DNA from: Chitinophaga pinensis
Lineage (GTDB): Bacteria; Bacteroidota; Bacteroidia; NS11-12g; UBA955
Assembly (NCBI GenBank): GCA_945877575.1
Contig: CAMDUE010000008.1
Location: forward strand, 53,479 to 117,478
DNA length: 64,000 nt
Reading direction: 5' to 3'
Of this stretch, positions 38,060-47,230 are shown one piece after another; the stretch's first letter is position 1; each line of letters begins with the position of its first letter. The notes under the pieces are model-generated. The model was not told the origin of the DNA. It searched no databases and saw nothing but the letters and a program-made list of their open reading frames with translations. The position numbers were made by a program, and so were the translations under genes.

Positions 38060-38074
38060 AACCAAATTTTGGTT
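38060..38074. promoter_or_regulatory. Palindrome AACCAAA-T-TTTGGTT upstream of susC
   Basis: Perfect 7-bp arms, 16 nt before the SusC start codon. Confidence 0.35.
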
Positions 38075-38090
38075 ACAGTTATTTAAAAAT

Positions 38091-40859
38091 ATGATGCAAT
38101 TTAACTGGAAAAAAACACTGCTCACTTTTGCTATTTTTTACTCTGCAAACCTATTTTCTCAAAATACAGCTGCAGATTCTACTGCTGAAGGAATTGATGA
38201 AGTTATAGTTGTAGGTTACTCCAAATCTACTAAGAAAGAATTGACAGGTGCTGTTGGCAGTGTGAAAGGTGCCGATTTAGTGAAACAACCGGTTCTCACT
38301 GCAACTCAAGCCATTCAAGGCAAACTTGCCGGAGTGCAAATCACCAATTTTGGTGCACCTGGTTCGGCTCCAACCGTTAGAATTAGGGGAACGGGTTCCG
38401 TTATTGGCGGTGCAGAACCATTATACGTGGTAGATGGTATCATAACAGATGATATCCGTAACATTGCAACTTCTGACATTCTTTCAGTAGATGTGCTTAA
38501 AGATGCCTCTTCAACCGCCATTTATGGTGTTAGAGCTGCGAATGGCGTAATTTTGATCACAACCAAAGCTGGTAAGCGAGGTACTTCATCGGTGAGTTAT
38601 GATGGATTTGTAGGATTTAAAAGTCTCACGAACAAGGTTTCAATGGCCGGTCCAAATGTTTTTACAGATTATTCCAATGAAGCTGCGGGTACTTTTGCTA
38701 TCACTCAAGATCAAGTAACTGGGAAAACTGATTGGATGGATGAGATTACCAGAGAGGGTCTACAACACAATCATTCTATAGCAATTTCAGGCGGTGGCGA
38801 AAAAAATGCGTCCTTCTTTTCAGTAAATTACATGAAAGAAGAAGGTATCCTTAAAGGTAATGATTACGAACGATTAACCATCAGAAGCAATAACGATTAT
38901 TACATTGGCAAGAAGTTGAAAGTGGGTAATACCCTTAATATAAGCAATTACAAGTCAAATAACAAGCCATTTAGCGTCTTTACACAAGCATATAATGCAG
39001 CTCCTTTGTATGATGCTATTACAGAACCCGGAGTTTATGGTTACACTGACGTGAACAATGTGGGAAATCCCCTCGCTACTCTTGATTATACAGATGATCA
39101 GTCGTTTGGATATAGATTGATGGGAAATGTTTTCGCTGAGATTAAACCAGCTAAAGGATTGACATTAACGTCAAGTTATGGTACAGACATTTACGATAAC
39201 AATGGTCAGAATTACCAGACCAGATATCGTGTGAATTCTACTCAACGCTATGATACTACTACCTTAACCGTTAGTAATAACACGGGTTATCGTTGGGTTT
39301 GGAACAACTTGGCTTTTTACGATAAAGACATCAACAAAGACCACAAACTTAAATTCCTTGCAGGACATACAAGAGAAAGGTATGACGGTGAAATGTATGC
39401 TATTTCGCGTGATGGAGTTCCAGCAGCGCCTCAATACCGATACATCAATACTGGAACATCAACCATACAAGGAAATATTTTGTATCACAGACCGGTTTCG
39501 GATTATGGAAGAAGAGAGAGCTTTTTAGCGAAGGTGAATTATACATTCGCTGATAAATTCTTTTTGACTGGGTCTATGCGTAGAGATGGTTCATCGAAGT
39601 TTCCCGTTCAAAATAGATGGGGGAATTTCCCCGCTCTGGGTTTGGGTTGGGAACTCACCAAAGAATCGTTTTTGAGGAAATCCGCCAATCTGAGTTACTT
39701 AAAACTAAGAGCATCTTGGGGTCAGGTGGGAAATGACCGCATTGAACCTGCTGAGTTTGTTACTTTACTTTCTACAGGATTGAATGCCGTTTTTGGCAAT
39801 GGAGACCTTCAAAACGGATCTACGATTGCTGAAATTAAAGATCCCAACTTGAAATGGGAGGTGACCACTGAGTATGATTTGGGAATTGATTATGAGCTTT
39901 TCCGGGGAAGAGTAACCGGTACCATTGATTATTACTACAAATTGACCAATGGCGCGCTGTTCAATGTGCCTTTGTCTGCCGGACTCGGTGATAACAACAA
40001 CAGCATGTTGACCAACGCAGCTGACATATCGAATACTGGGGTAGAGGTAACCGTTGGATATAGATCCAAAGAAAATAAAGCCCTCAAATGGAATACCAAT
40101 TTGACTGCAACCTTCAATAGAAATAGAGTTGAAAATTTGGGACTTGGAAGACCTACTAACTACGGAAGTCTGAACAACGGCGAATTTGCTACCAGAGTTG
40201 CCGCTGGACAGCCCATTGGTGTGTTCTGGGTGTATGAAACTGATGGTATTTTCCAAAATAAAGATGAGGTTAATGCAGCACCTCATTTATTCGGAACTCA
40301 ACCCGGCGATTTTAAATTGGTTGATAAAAATGGTGACGGACAAATTACCGATTTAGACCGTGTTTATGTGGGTTCTCATCAGCCTATAGTTTATTTGGGA
40401 TGGAACAGCCAATTTTCTTGGAAAAATTGGGATTTAAACATCGACTTTTTTAGCAATTTAGGAAATAAAGTGTTCAACGGTAAAAAGACCGTTAGATACG
40501 GCGGTAGTTACAACGTGGAATACGCAGTAGCACAAAATAGATGGACATCACAAAAGCCTTCAAATACGGTTCCAAGGGCTTACAACGGGGTGCCTAAGCC
40601 CTCAGATTACTATGTTGAAAGCGGAAGTTATTTGAGATTGAACAACTTTTCTTTGGGATATACTGCTAGCGAGGCCTTGAAGACCAAATGGGGTGCGAAA
40701 TCGGTGAGATTTTATATCACGGGTCAAAATTTATTCACATTGAAAGAATACAGCGGGTTCACTGCCGAGTTGCCTGGTTCTCCGCCAGAGGCTGGCATTG
40801 AACTGAATATTTATCCTACTTCACGCACCGTTTTAACGGGTTTACAAATTCAATTTTAA
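38091..40859 (+). CDS. SusC-like TonB-dependent receptor
   Basis: EVIVVGYSKSTKKELTGAVGSVKGADL...PLYVVDGIITDDIRNIATSDILSVDVLKDASSTAIYGVRAANGVILITTKAGK. Confidence 0.97.
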   Translation: MMQFNWKKTLLTFAIFYSANLFSQNTAADSTAEGIDEVIVVGYSKSTKKELTGAVGSVKGADLVKQPVLTATQAIQGKLAGVQITNFGAPGSAPTVRIRGTGSVIGGAEPLYVVDGIITDDIRNIATSDILSVDVLKDASSTAIYGVRAANGVILITTKAGKRGTSSVSYDGFVGFKSLTNKVSMAGPNVFTDYSNEAAGTFAITQDQVTGKTDWMDEITREGLQHNHSIAISGGGEKNASFFSVNYMKEEGILKGNDYERLTIRSNNDYYIGKKLKVGNTLNISNYKSNNKPFSVFTQAYNAAPLYDAITEPGVYGYTDVNNVGNPLATLDYTDDQSFGYRLMGNVFAEIKPAKGLTLTSSYGTDIYDNNGQNYQTRYRVNSTQRYDTTTLTVSNNTGYRWVWNNLAFYDKDINKDHKLKFLAGHTRERYDGEMYAISRDGVPAAPQYRYINTGTSTIQGNILYHRPVSDYGRRESFLAKVNYTFADKFFLTGSMRRDGSSKFPVQNRWGNFPALGLGWELTKESFLRKSANLSYLKLRASWGQVGNDRIEPAEFVTLLSTGLNAVFGNGDLQNGSTIAEIKDPNLKWEVTTEYDLGIDYELFRGRVTGTIDYYYKLTNGALFNVPLSAGLGDNNNSMLTNAADISNTGVEVTVGYRSKENKALKWNTNLTATFNRNRVENLGLGRPTNYGSLNNGEFATRVAAGQPIGVFWVYETDGIFQNKDEVNAAPHLFGTQPGDFKLVDKNGDGQITDLDRVYVGSHQPIVYLGWNSQFSWKNWDLNIDFFSNLGNKVFNGKKTVRYGGSYNVEYAVAQNRWTSQKPSNTVPRAYNGVPKPSDYYVESGSYLRLNNFSLGYTASEALKTKWGAKSVRFYITGQNLFTLKEYSGFTAELPGSPPEAGIELNIYPTSRTVLTGLQIQF

Positions 40860-40868
40860 AGAAACAAC

Positions 40869-42329
40869 ATGAAATCAACCATTAAATTCGCATCGTTTGC
40901 TTCTGTTTTGGCGCTGACTTCGGTGAGTTGTAAAAAGAACTTTTTAGAAGAGCCACCAAGGGTTCAGACCGTCAATGATTATTTTTCTACTACCAATCAG
41001 GCAGCACGTGAAATGGTCAATTCCATATATAACAAGCTTTATGCATGGGAAACACATAGTTTTTCCTGGATGGGGATGACTGAAATGGCTTCTGATAACA
41101 GCGATAAGGGCAGTGATCCGGGAGATACTGGGGCAGATAAAGATCAGCTCGACGGATATTTTTTCTCTCCAACTTCCATTTCTTTTGGGGAAGTTTGGAA
41201 TTCCAGTTTTGAGGGAATCGCGCGTGCTAATAAAGCCATCGATTATATTGGCAAATTAGATTTACCACAGGCTGAAAAAGACCGTTGGATCGCTGAATCA
41301 CGTTTTTTAAGGGGATATTTCTACTTCAATTTGGTGCGTAGTTTTGGGGGAGTGCCCAAAATTGACAAGGTGCCGGTAACCGAAGAAGAAATCAGCAATA
41401 CTTATATTCGAGTTTCCGCCGATGAAATATGGGATTTGATTGAGTCCGATTTTCAGGCTGCAGTTATCCTTCCCAATCAGCAGCTGATAGAATCAGGCAG
41501 AGCTACTTCAGATGCAGCTCGTGCGTTCTTAGCAAAAACTGCTTTATACAGAAAGCAATGGTCGTCTACTTTGGCTTATTGTAATGATCTTATTAAGTCT
41601 GGACGTTATGAATTGATGAATGATTACAGCCACATTTGGAGAGAAATTGGTGAATTCTCGAAAGAGTCCATTTGGGAGGTGAATTGCAAAGGTACAGATC
41701 CTCAAAAGGGTATCATTGGCTATTTCGTAGTACAAGCGCCGCGTTCAGGGGCTCGTGGTTTGGGCTGGGGATTCAATACCCCGACACTTGACTTAATCAA
41801 TGCCTATGAGGCGGGTGATTTAAGGAAAGATGCTACCATTATAACCTCTGGACAAACACTGTGGGACGGTTGGGAAACAGATCCAAATCATCCAAACAAA
41901 CACTATAACTACAAAGCTTATGTGAGCAGAATTGCAGAATCATGGGGTAAAGGCGATAATGAAACCACTAAAAATCTTAGGGTTTTAAGATATGCTGAAG
42001 TTCTATTGATGGCTGCTGAAGCAGAGAATGAGCTTGGTAATACAGTAAAATCCCTCGAATATTTGAATGCTGTCAGAAAAAGAGCGGGCTTATCTGATTT
42101 TTCATCTTCAGATCAAAACGAAATTAGAACTGCAATTTGGAAAGAACGCAGAGTTGAACTCGCTTTTGAACACGATAGAACCTTTGATTTACGCAGACAA
42201 GGAAGAATAGGTGAAGTGATGAGAGCTCACGGTAAACCCTTTGTGGATGGTAAGCATGAACTTTTCCCAATACCACAAAGACAAATCGATTTAGGAGAAG
42301 GCAAGCTTCTTCAAAACCCTGGATATTAA
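40869..42329 (+). CDS. SusD-like outer-membrane lipoprotein
   Basis: Lipobox TSVSCKKNFLEEPP; RFLRGYFYFNLVRSFGGVPKI; LRYAEVLLMAAEAENELG; ERRVELAFEHDRTFDLRRQGR. Confidence 0.97.
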   Translation: MKSTIKFASFASVLALTSVSCKKNFLEEPPRVQTVNDYFSTTNQAAREMVNSIYNKLYAWETHSFSWMGMTEMASDNSDKGSDPGDTGADKDQLDGYFFSPTSISFGEVWNSSFEGIARANKAIDYIGKLDLPQAEKDRWIAESRFLRGYFYFNLVRSFGGVPKIDKVPVTEEEISNTYIRVSADEIWDLIESDFQAAVILPNQQLIESGRATSDAARAFLAKTALYRKQWSSTLAYCNDLIKSGRYELMNDYSHIWREIGEFSKESIWEVNCKGTDPQKGIIGYFVVQAPRSGARGLGWGFNTPTLDLINAYEAGDLRKDATIITSGQTLWDGWETDPNHPNKHYNYKAYVSRIAESWGKGDNETTKNLRVLRYAEVLLMAAEAENELGNTVKSLEYLNAVRKRAGLSDFSSSDQNEIRTAIWKERRVELAFEHDRTFDLRRQGRIGEVMRAHGKPFVDGKHELFPIPQRQIDLGEGKLLQNPGY

Positions 42330-42350
42330 CCAATTTAACTATTTGGATAT

Positions 42351-43232
42351 ATGAAAAAACACAATTTATTCTCAATCGGATCAATGGCTTTGGTAAGTGC
42401 ATTGGCCCTAAACTTCGCATCTTGCGGAGACGAACCAGATGACAATGGTGGTGGAAACACAGGCTACACTACTTCTGACCAAATTGCCGCTTCAAACTTG
42501 GTAGCAAAGTTTTCATTTGAAAACAGCGTTGAAGATGCAAAAGGCAACATTACCAGCGGTACTACAAACAATGTAACGTATGTTGATGGTGCTAAAGGTA
42601 AAGCTTACATGGGTTCTGCTGACGGTTATGCTTTATTTACAAATGTTGGTACTGCAGTTACTGGAATTCAATCAGTTACGTTGTCAACTTGGATTAAAAC
42701 TTCAAACCATACTGATGGTGCTGAATCTTGGTTCCAATTGTTGAACGATTCTAACTGGATTGGTAACATGTTCGTTTTGCAAGAAAATGGTGCTGCAGGT
42801 GATTCTGTGCGTATCAAATTCAACGTAAATAAGTGGGATGCTCCAGCTTGGAAAGAGCAGTGGATGGAATTGGGCGGTGACAACCGTATGGTTATTGGTG
42901 ACGGTAACTGGCACCACGTTGTTTGTACATATGATGCCGTTTCTTCAAAAGCTGCGTTTTTTGTTGATGGTAAAGAATTGACCATGCCTGAAGGTATCAC
43001 GAACAGATATGGTGACGATCCAACCAACGGCGGTGCGCCTTTGGGTCCTTTGAAATTCAAAAATGCAACCCGTTTCGTTTTTGGTTGTTACAAACAGCAT
43101 CTTCCAGGAAATACACCTGATGCTTGGATGAAGCACTACGACGGAGGATTGGATGAATTCCGTATTTACGATAAAGCGTTGGCAGCTGCTGATGTTAAGT
43201 CATTGTATGATCTTGAAAAAGCAGGTAAATAA
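42351..43232 (+). CDS. LamG-domain surface lipoprotein (candidate glycan-binding protein)
   Basis: NFASCGDEPDDNGGG lipobox plus acidic export-like signal; VTLSTWIKTS...GNWHHVVCTYDAVSSKAAFFVDGKEL...LDEFRIYDKALAAADVKSLYD. Confidence 0.88.
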   Translation: MKKHNLFSIGSMALVSALALNFASCGDEPDDNGGGNTGYTTSDQIAASNLVAKFSFENSVEDAKGNITSGTTNNVTYVDGAKGKAYMGSADGYALFTNVGTAVTGIQSVTLSTWIKTSNHTDGAESWFQLLNDSNWIGNMFVLQENGAAGDSVRIKFNVNKWDAPAWKEQWMELGGDNRMVIGDGNWHHVVCTYDAVSSKAAFFVDGKELTMPEGITNRYGDDPTNGGAPLGPLKFKNATRFVFGCYKQHLPGNTPDAWMKHYDGGLDEFRIYDKALAAADVKSLYDLEKAGK

Positions 43233-43233
43233 T

Positions 43234-44934
43234 TTGCTCAATCATTCATTTAGAATACTGCCTCTCAATGGGGCAGTATTCTTTTTTTCTTTAGGACTAT
43301 TAACTCTCACAGGAATATCATCTTGCGTTAAAGAACCCATCAAACAACCTGAACCTAAACATCCCATTCAGTTGCAAGGAGTAATTTGGGATGGTTCACC
43401 CATATATTTGGTGAAAAAAAATGCTTCTGTGAATCCTGAGGTTCGAATCTCATTTTCACAGCCCCTAGATACCAATTCGGCTAAAGAGAACATCAAACTG
43501 ATGTTCAACGGAATATCTTCTGTTGATCAAAACGTATCTTTTATCCAAGGTGATTCAACCATGGTAATAAGATGTAAATCACCCCTGAGATTTTTTGCGA
43601 AATATACCTTACCCATTCCGGTGTTGGTGAAATCTCGTGCGGGTGTTCCATTAGATAAACACCTTACCATTCAAATCAGAACAACGTACAATAAATCCCC
43701 CAAGTTTCCGAGAATGAGCCAAAACGACTTATTAGATTCAGTTCAGCGAAGAACTGTGAGATATTTTTGGGACTTCGCTCATCCAGTGAGCGGAATGGCC
43801 CGCGAGCGAAATACTTCAGGTGACTTAGTGACATCTGGAGGTACCGGATTTGGAATCATGGCACTGGTTGCCGCCACAGATCGCAACTTCCTAAATAGAA
43901 ATCAAGTGGTTCAACACTTGAATAAAATGACCCAATTTTTATGGACCAAAGCCGACCAGTTTCACGGAGCATTTCCGCATTGGTTGAGCGGTTCATCGGG
44001 TAAAACCATCGCTTTTTCAGCCAATGATGACGGTGCAGATCTAGTGGAAACTTCCTTCCTGATTCAAGGCTTACTTACCGCACGAAATTACTTTGATCAA
44101 ACATCCCCCGAAGAAACCAAACTAAGAGAAACTATTGACTCTATTTGGCATAGGGTGGATTGGTATTGGTTCACCAAAGGCGGTGAATCCAATTTATATT
44201 GGCATTGGAGTCCCAACAAAGGATTTGTGATGAACATGCAAATCAGGGGTTGGAACGAGTGTCTCATCACTCACGTTTTGGCCGCAAGTTCTCCTACGCA
44301 TCCAGTAGATACCAAGGTGTATCATTCGGGCTGGGCGCGAAATGGCGGCTTAAAAAATGGCCGCTCATTTTACGGTGTAAAGTTGCCGTTAGGAGAAGAC
44401 TATGGTGGTCCGCTTTTCTTTACCCATTATTCCTTTTTGGGGATAGATCCAAACGGACTGTCAGACCAATACGCAAACTATTGGGAGCAAAACGTGAACC
44501 ATTCAAAAATCAATCATCTATATTGTAAAAATAATCCCAAGAACCAAGCAGGATATAGTGATTCTTGCTGGGGATTAACAGCCAGTGACATTCCGAATTC
44601 TTACACGGCTAGTTCGCCGACCAACGACAGAGGGGTTATTACTCCAACAGCAGCGTTGAGTTCATTTCCTTACACTCCCGAAGAATCAACCAAGGCCTTA
44701 GAATTTTTCTATTACCAATTGGGTGACCTCATTTGGAAGGAATACGGTTTTGTAGATGCATTCTCCATTGGTGATTGCTGGGCAGCCAGCAGTTTCTTGG
44801 CAATTGATCAAGGTCCAATTGCGGTTATGATAGAAAATTATAGATCTGGACTCCTTTGGAAAAACTTTACAGCAGCTCCAGAGGTTAAATCAGGTATGAA
44901 AAAGTTGGGCTTTCAAGCTCCTTATTTAAATTAA
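43234..44934 (+). CDS. GH144-like ('glucoamylase' family) lipoprotein
   Basis: RRTVRYFWDFAHPVSGMARERN...SGGTGFGIMALVAATDR...DQFHGAFPHWLSG...DDGADLVETSFLIQGLL. Best-fitting start is TTG 43234; ORF is open to 43153. Confidence 0.82.
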   Translation: MLNHSFRILPLNGAVFFFSLGLLTLTGISSCVKEPIKQPEPKHPIQLQGVIWDGSPIYLVKKNASVNPEVRISFSQPLDTNSAKENIKLMFNGISSVDQNVSFIQGDSTMVIRCKSPLRFFAKYTLPIPVLVKSRAGVPLDKHLTIQIRTTYNKSPKFPRMSQNDLLDSVQRRTVRYFWDFAHPVSGMARERNTSGDLVTSGGTGFGIMALVAATDRNFLNRNQVVQHLNKMTQFLWTKADQFHGAFPHWLSGSSGKTIAFSANDDGADLVETSFLIQGLLTARNYFDQTSPEETKLRETIDSIWHRVDWYWFTKGGESNLYWHWSPNKGFVMNMQIRGWNECLITHVLAASSPTHPVDTKVYHSGWARNGGLKNGRSFYGVKLPLGEDYGGPLFFTHYSFLGIDPNGLSDQYANYWEQNVNHSKINHLYCKNNPKNQAGYSDSCWGLTASDIPNSYTASSPTNDRGVITPTAALSSFPYTPEESTKALEFFYYQLGDLIWKEYGFVDAFSIGDCWAASSFLAIDQGPIAVMIENYRSGLLWKNFTAAPEVKSGMKKLGFQAPYLN

Positions 44935-44935
44935 T

Positions 44936-47230
44936 ATGAAGAAAACGCACATTTTAGGTTCATTTTTATTTGCATTTTTTGCAATCGGCAATTCTGTCCA
45001 AGCACAAATTTATAATCCTTTTGCAGAAGCTAAAGCCAATGCATTCGTAGATAGTTTGATGTCAAAAATGACCCTCGATGAGAAAATAGGCCAGCTGAAT
45101 TTGCCATCTGTCGGCTTTGACGTAACAGGACCCGTTTTAAGTAAAGATGTAGAAGCTAAAATTGTCCTCGGCGAGGTAGGAGGGGTATTCAACACCTTTA
45201 CGCCAGTGGCTGTGCGAAAACTACAAGAGAGAGCCATCAAAGAAACTCGATTGGGCATTCCTCTTTTGTTGGGTTACGATGTTATACACGGACATAGAAC
45301 CATTTTCCCTATTGCTTTAGGATTGTCTGCAACATGGAATTTGGGCCTCATTGAGAATTCTGCATCAGTAGCTGCCAAAGAAGCAACCGCCGATGGTTTG
45401 AATTGGACTTTTTCGCCTATGGTAGATATTGTTCGTGACCCTCGTTGGGGACGAGTTTCCGAAGGTGCAGGTGAAGATCCCTATTTGGGATCCAGGATTT
45501 CTGAGGCTATGGTTTGGGGATATCAAGGTAAAAACATTGAAAATCTATCCAAACAAAACGATAAACTCATGGCATGCGTAAAGCACTTTGCCCTTTACGG
45601 TGGCGCTGAAGCCGGTAGAGATTACAATACTGTTGACATGAGCTTGTACAAAATGTACAATGATTATTTGCCTCCTTATGAAGCGGCTATCAATGCAGGT
45701 GTGGCTACGGTGATGACATCTTTCAACGATATCAACGGAATGCCAGCCACTTGCAACGAAGACCTAATTCAAGGAATTCTTCGCAAGGAGTGGGGATTTA
45801 AAGGCATGGTAGTTACCGATTACACAGCCATCAACGAATTGGAAAACCACGGAATGGGATCCGGTAAGACCATCGCTGCGCGTTCTATCAAAGCAGGAGC
45901 AGAAATGGACATGGTTGGTGAATTGTATTTGTTGCATTTGAAAAACATCGCCAACAATGATCCGGAATACTTGAAGTACATTGACAGGGCGTGTAAAAAC
46001 ATTTTGTTGTCTAAATATCGCTTGGGATTGTTTTCAGATCCATACCGCGGATTGGATGATAAAAATCAATCGGTGATGTTATCAGATGAGCATTTGCAAT
46101 CTGCACAAAAAGCGGCAGAAGAATCGTTTGTGCTTCTTAAAAATGAAAATCAATTATTACCCTTAAAACCCACTAAAAAAATAGCATTCATTGGCCCGCA
46201 TATCAAGCGCAAGCGCGATTTGATTGGAAGTTGGAGCGGAGCTGGTGATTGGAAAAAAGCCGTGAGTATTTGGGATGCCTTAACTTCAACTGGTTCGACT
46301 GTTAAAGCTGAGAATATCAAATATGCTGAAGGTTGTAATTTGTTGGAAGACTTAGAATTAATTGCAAAGTTAAATCCTCATGACGGACAGATCGAAGCCC
46401 CAAAAGATTCTAAAAAACTCTTGAAAGAGGCCATGGCAGTGGCAAAAATATCAGAAGTCATTGTTGTGGCAGTTGGAGAAACTTTTGGTATGAGTGGAGA
46501 AGCTGCTTCAAGATCCAACATTCATTTGCCTGTGCATCAAGTAGAAATGATTAAAAGTCTACACACTTTAGGCAAACCCATTGTTTTGGTCTTGATGAAT
46601 GGACGTCCATTGGTATTGACCAATGTTTTGCCTTATTGCAGCGCTATTTTGGAGTGTTGGTTCCCCGGCACACAAGCTGGACCAGCCATTGTAAATACCT
46701 TGTACGGTAAGAACAATCCCTCAGGAAAAATCACCATGACTTTTCCTCAAAATGAAGGACAAATTCCTATTTACTACAATTCACGTACAACAGGCAGACC
46801 TTTTGACAACAACCAAAAATACACTTCTAAGTATTTGGATGTTTCCAATGAGCCTTTGTTCCCCTTTGGATTTGGCTTGAGTTATTCCAATTTCGAGTAT
46901 TCAAATTTAAATGCTGAAACTAAGGGTACTTCTGTTGTTTTAACTGCTGAAATCAAAAATATTTCTCAAATTGATGGACAAGAAGTGGTGCAATTTTATG
47001 CATCTGATTTAGAAGCAACTTACACTCGTCCGAAGAAACAATTGGTTGGATTTGAAAAGGTTACGCTGAAAGCGGGTGAGTCTAAAAAAGTAACAGTGAA
47101 CGTTGAACAATCGCAATTGGGTTATTACGACCAAAAGGGCGAGTGGTTTTTCGAGCCAGGAATGTTCCGTTTTTCTGTGGGAGGAAGTTCACAAACTACC
47201 TTGAACAAAGAACTAAAACTCCAACTTTAG
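44936..47230 (+). CDS. GH3 beta-glucosidase
   Basis: DEKIGQLNLP, FSPMVDIVRDPRWGRVSEGAGEDPYL, CVKHFALYGGAEAGRDYN, GMVVTDY; fibronectin-III-like C-terminus. Confidence 0.95.
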   Translation: MKKTHILGSFLFAFFAIGNSVQAQIYNPFAEAKANAFVDSLMSKMTLDEKIGQLNLPSVGFDVTGPVLSKDVEAKIVLGEVGGVFNTFTPVAVRKLQERAIKETRLGIPLLLGYDVIHGHRTIFPIALGLSATWNLGLIENSASVAAKEATADGLNWTFSPMVDIVRDPRWGRVSEGAGEDPYLGSRISEAMVWGYQGKNIENLSKQNDKLMACVKHFALYGGAEAGRDYNTVDMSLYKMYNDYLPPYEAAINAGVATVMTSFNDINGMPATCNEDLIQGILRKEWGFKGMVVTDYTAINELENHGMGSGKTIAARSIKAGAEMDMVGELYLLHLKNIANNDPEYLKYIDRACKNILLSKYRLGLFSDPYRGLDDKNQSVMLSDEHLQSAQKAAEESFVLLKNENQLLPLKPTKKIAFIGPHIKRKRDLIGSWSGAGDWKKAVSIWDALTSTGSTVKAENIKYAEGCNLLEDLELIAKLNPHDGQIEAPKDSKKLLKEAMAVAKISEVIVVAVGETFGMSGEAASRSNIHLPVHQVEMIKSLHTLGKPIVLVLMNGRPLVLTNVLPYCSAILECWFPGTQAGPAIVNTLYGKNNPSGKITMTFPQNEGQIPIYYNSRTTGRPFDNNQKYTSKYLDVSNEPLFPFGFGLSYSNFEYSNLNAETKGTSVVLTAEIKNISQIDGQEVVQFYASDLEATYTRPKKQLVGFEKVTLKAGESKKVTVNVEQSQLGYYDQKGEWFFEPGMFRFSVGGSSQTTLNKELKLQL

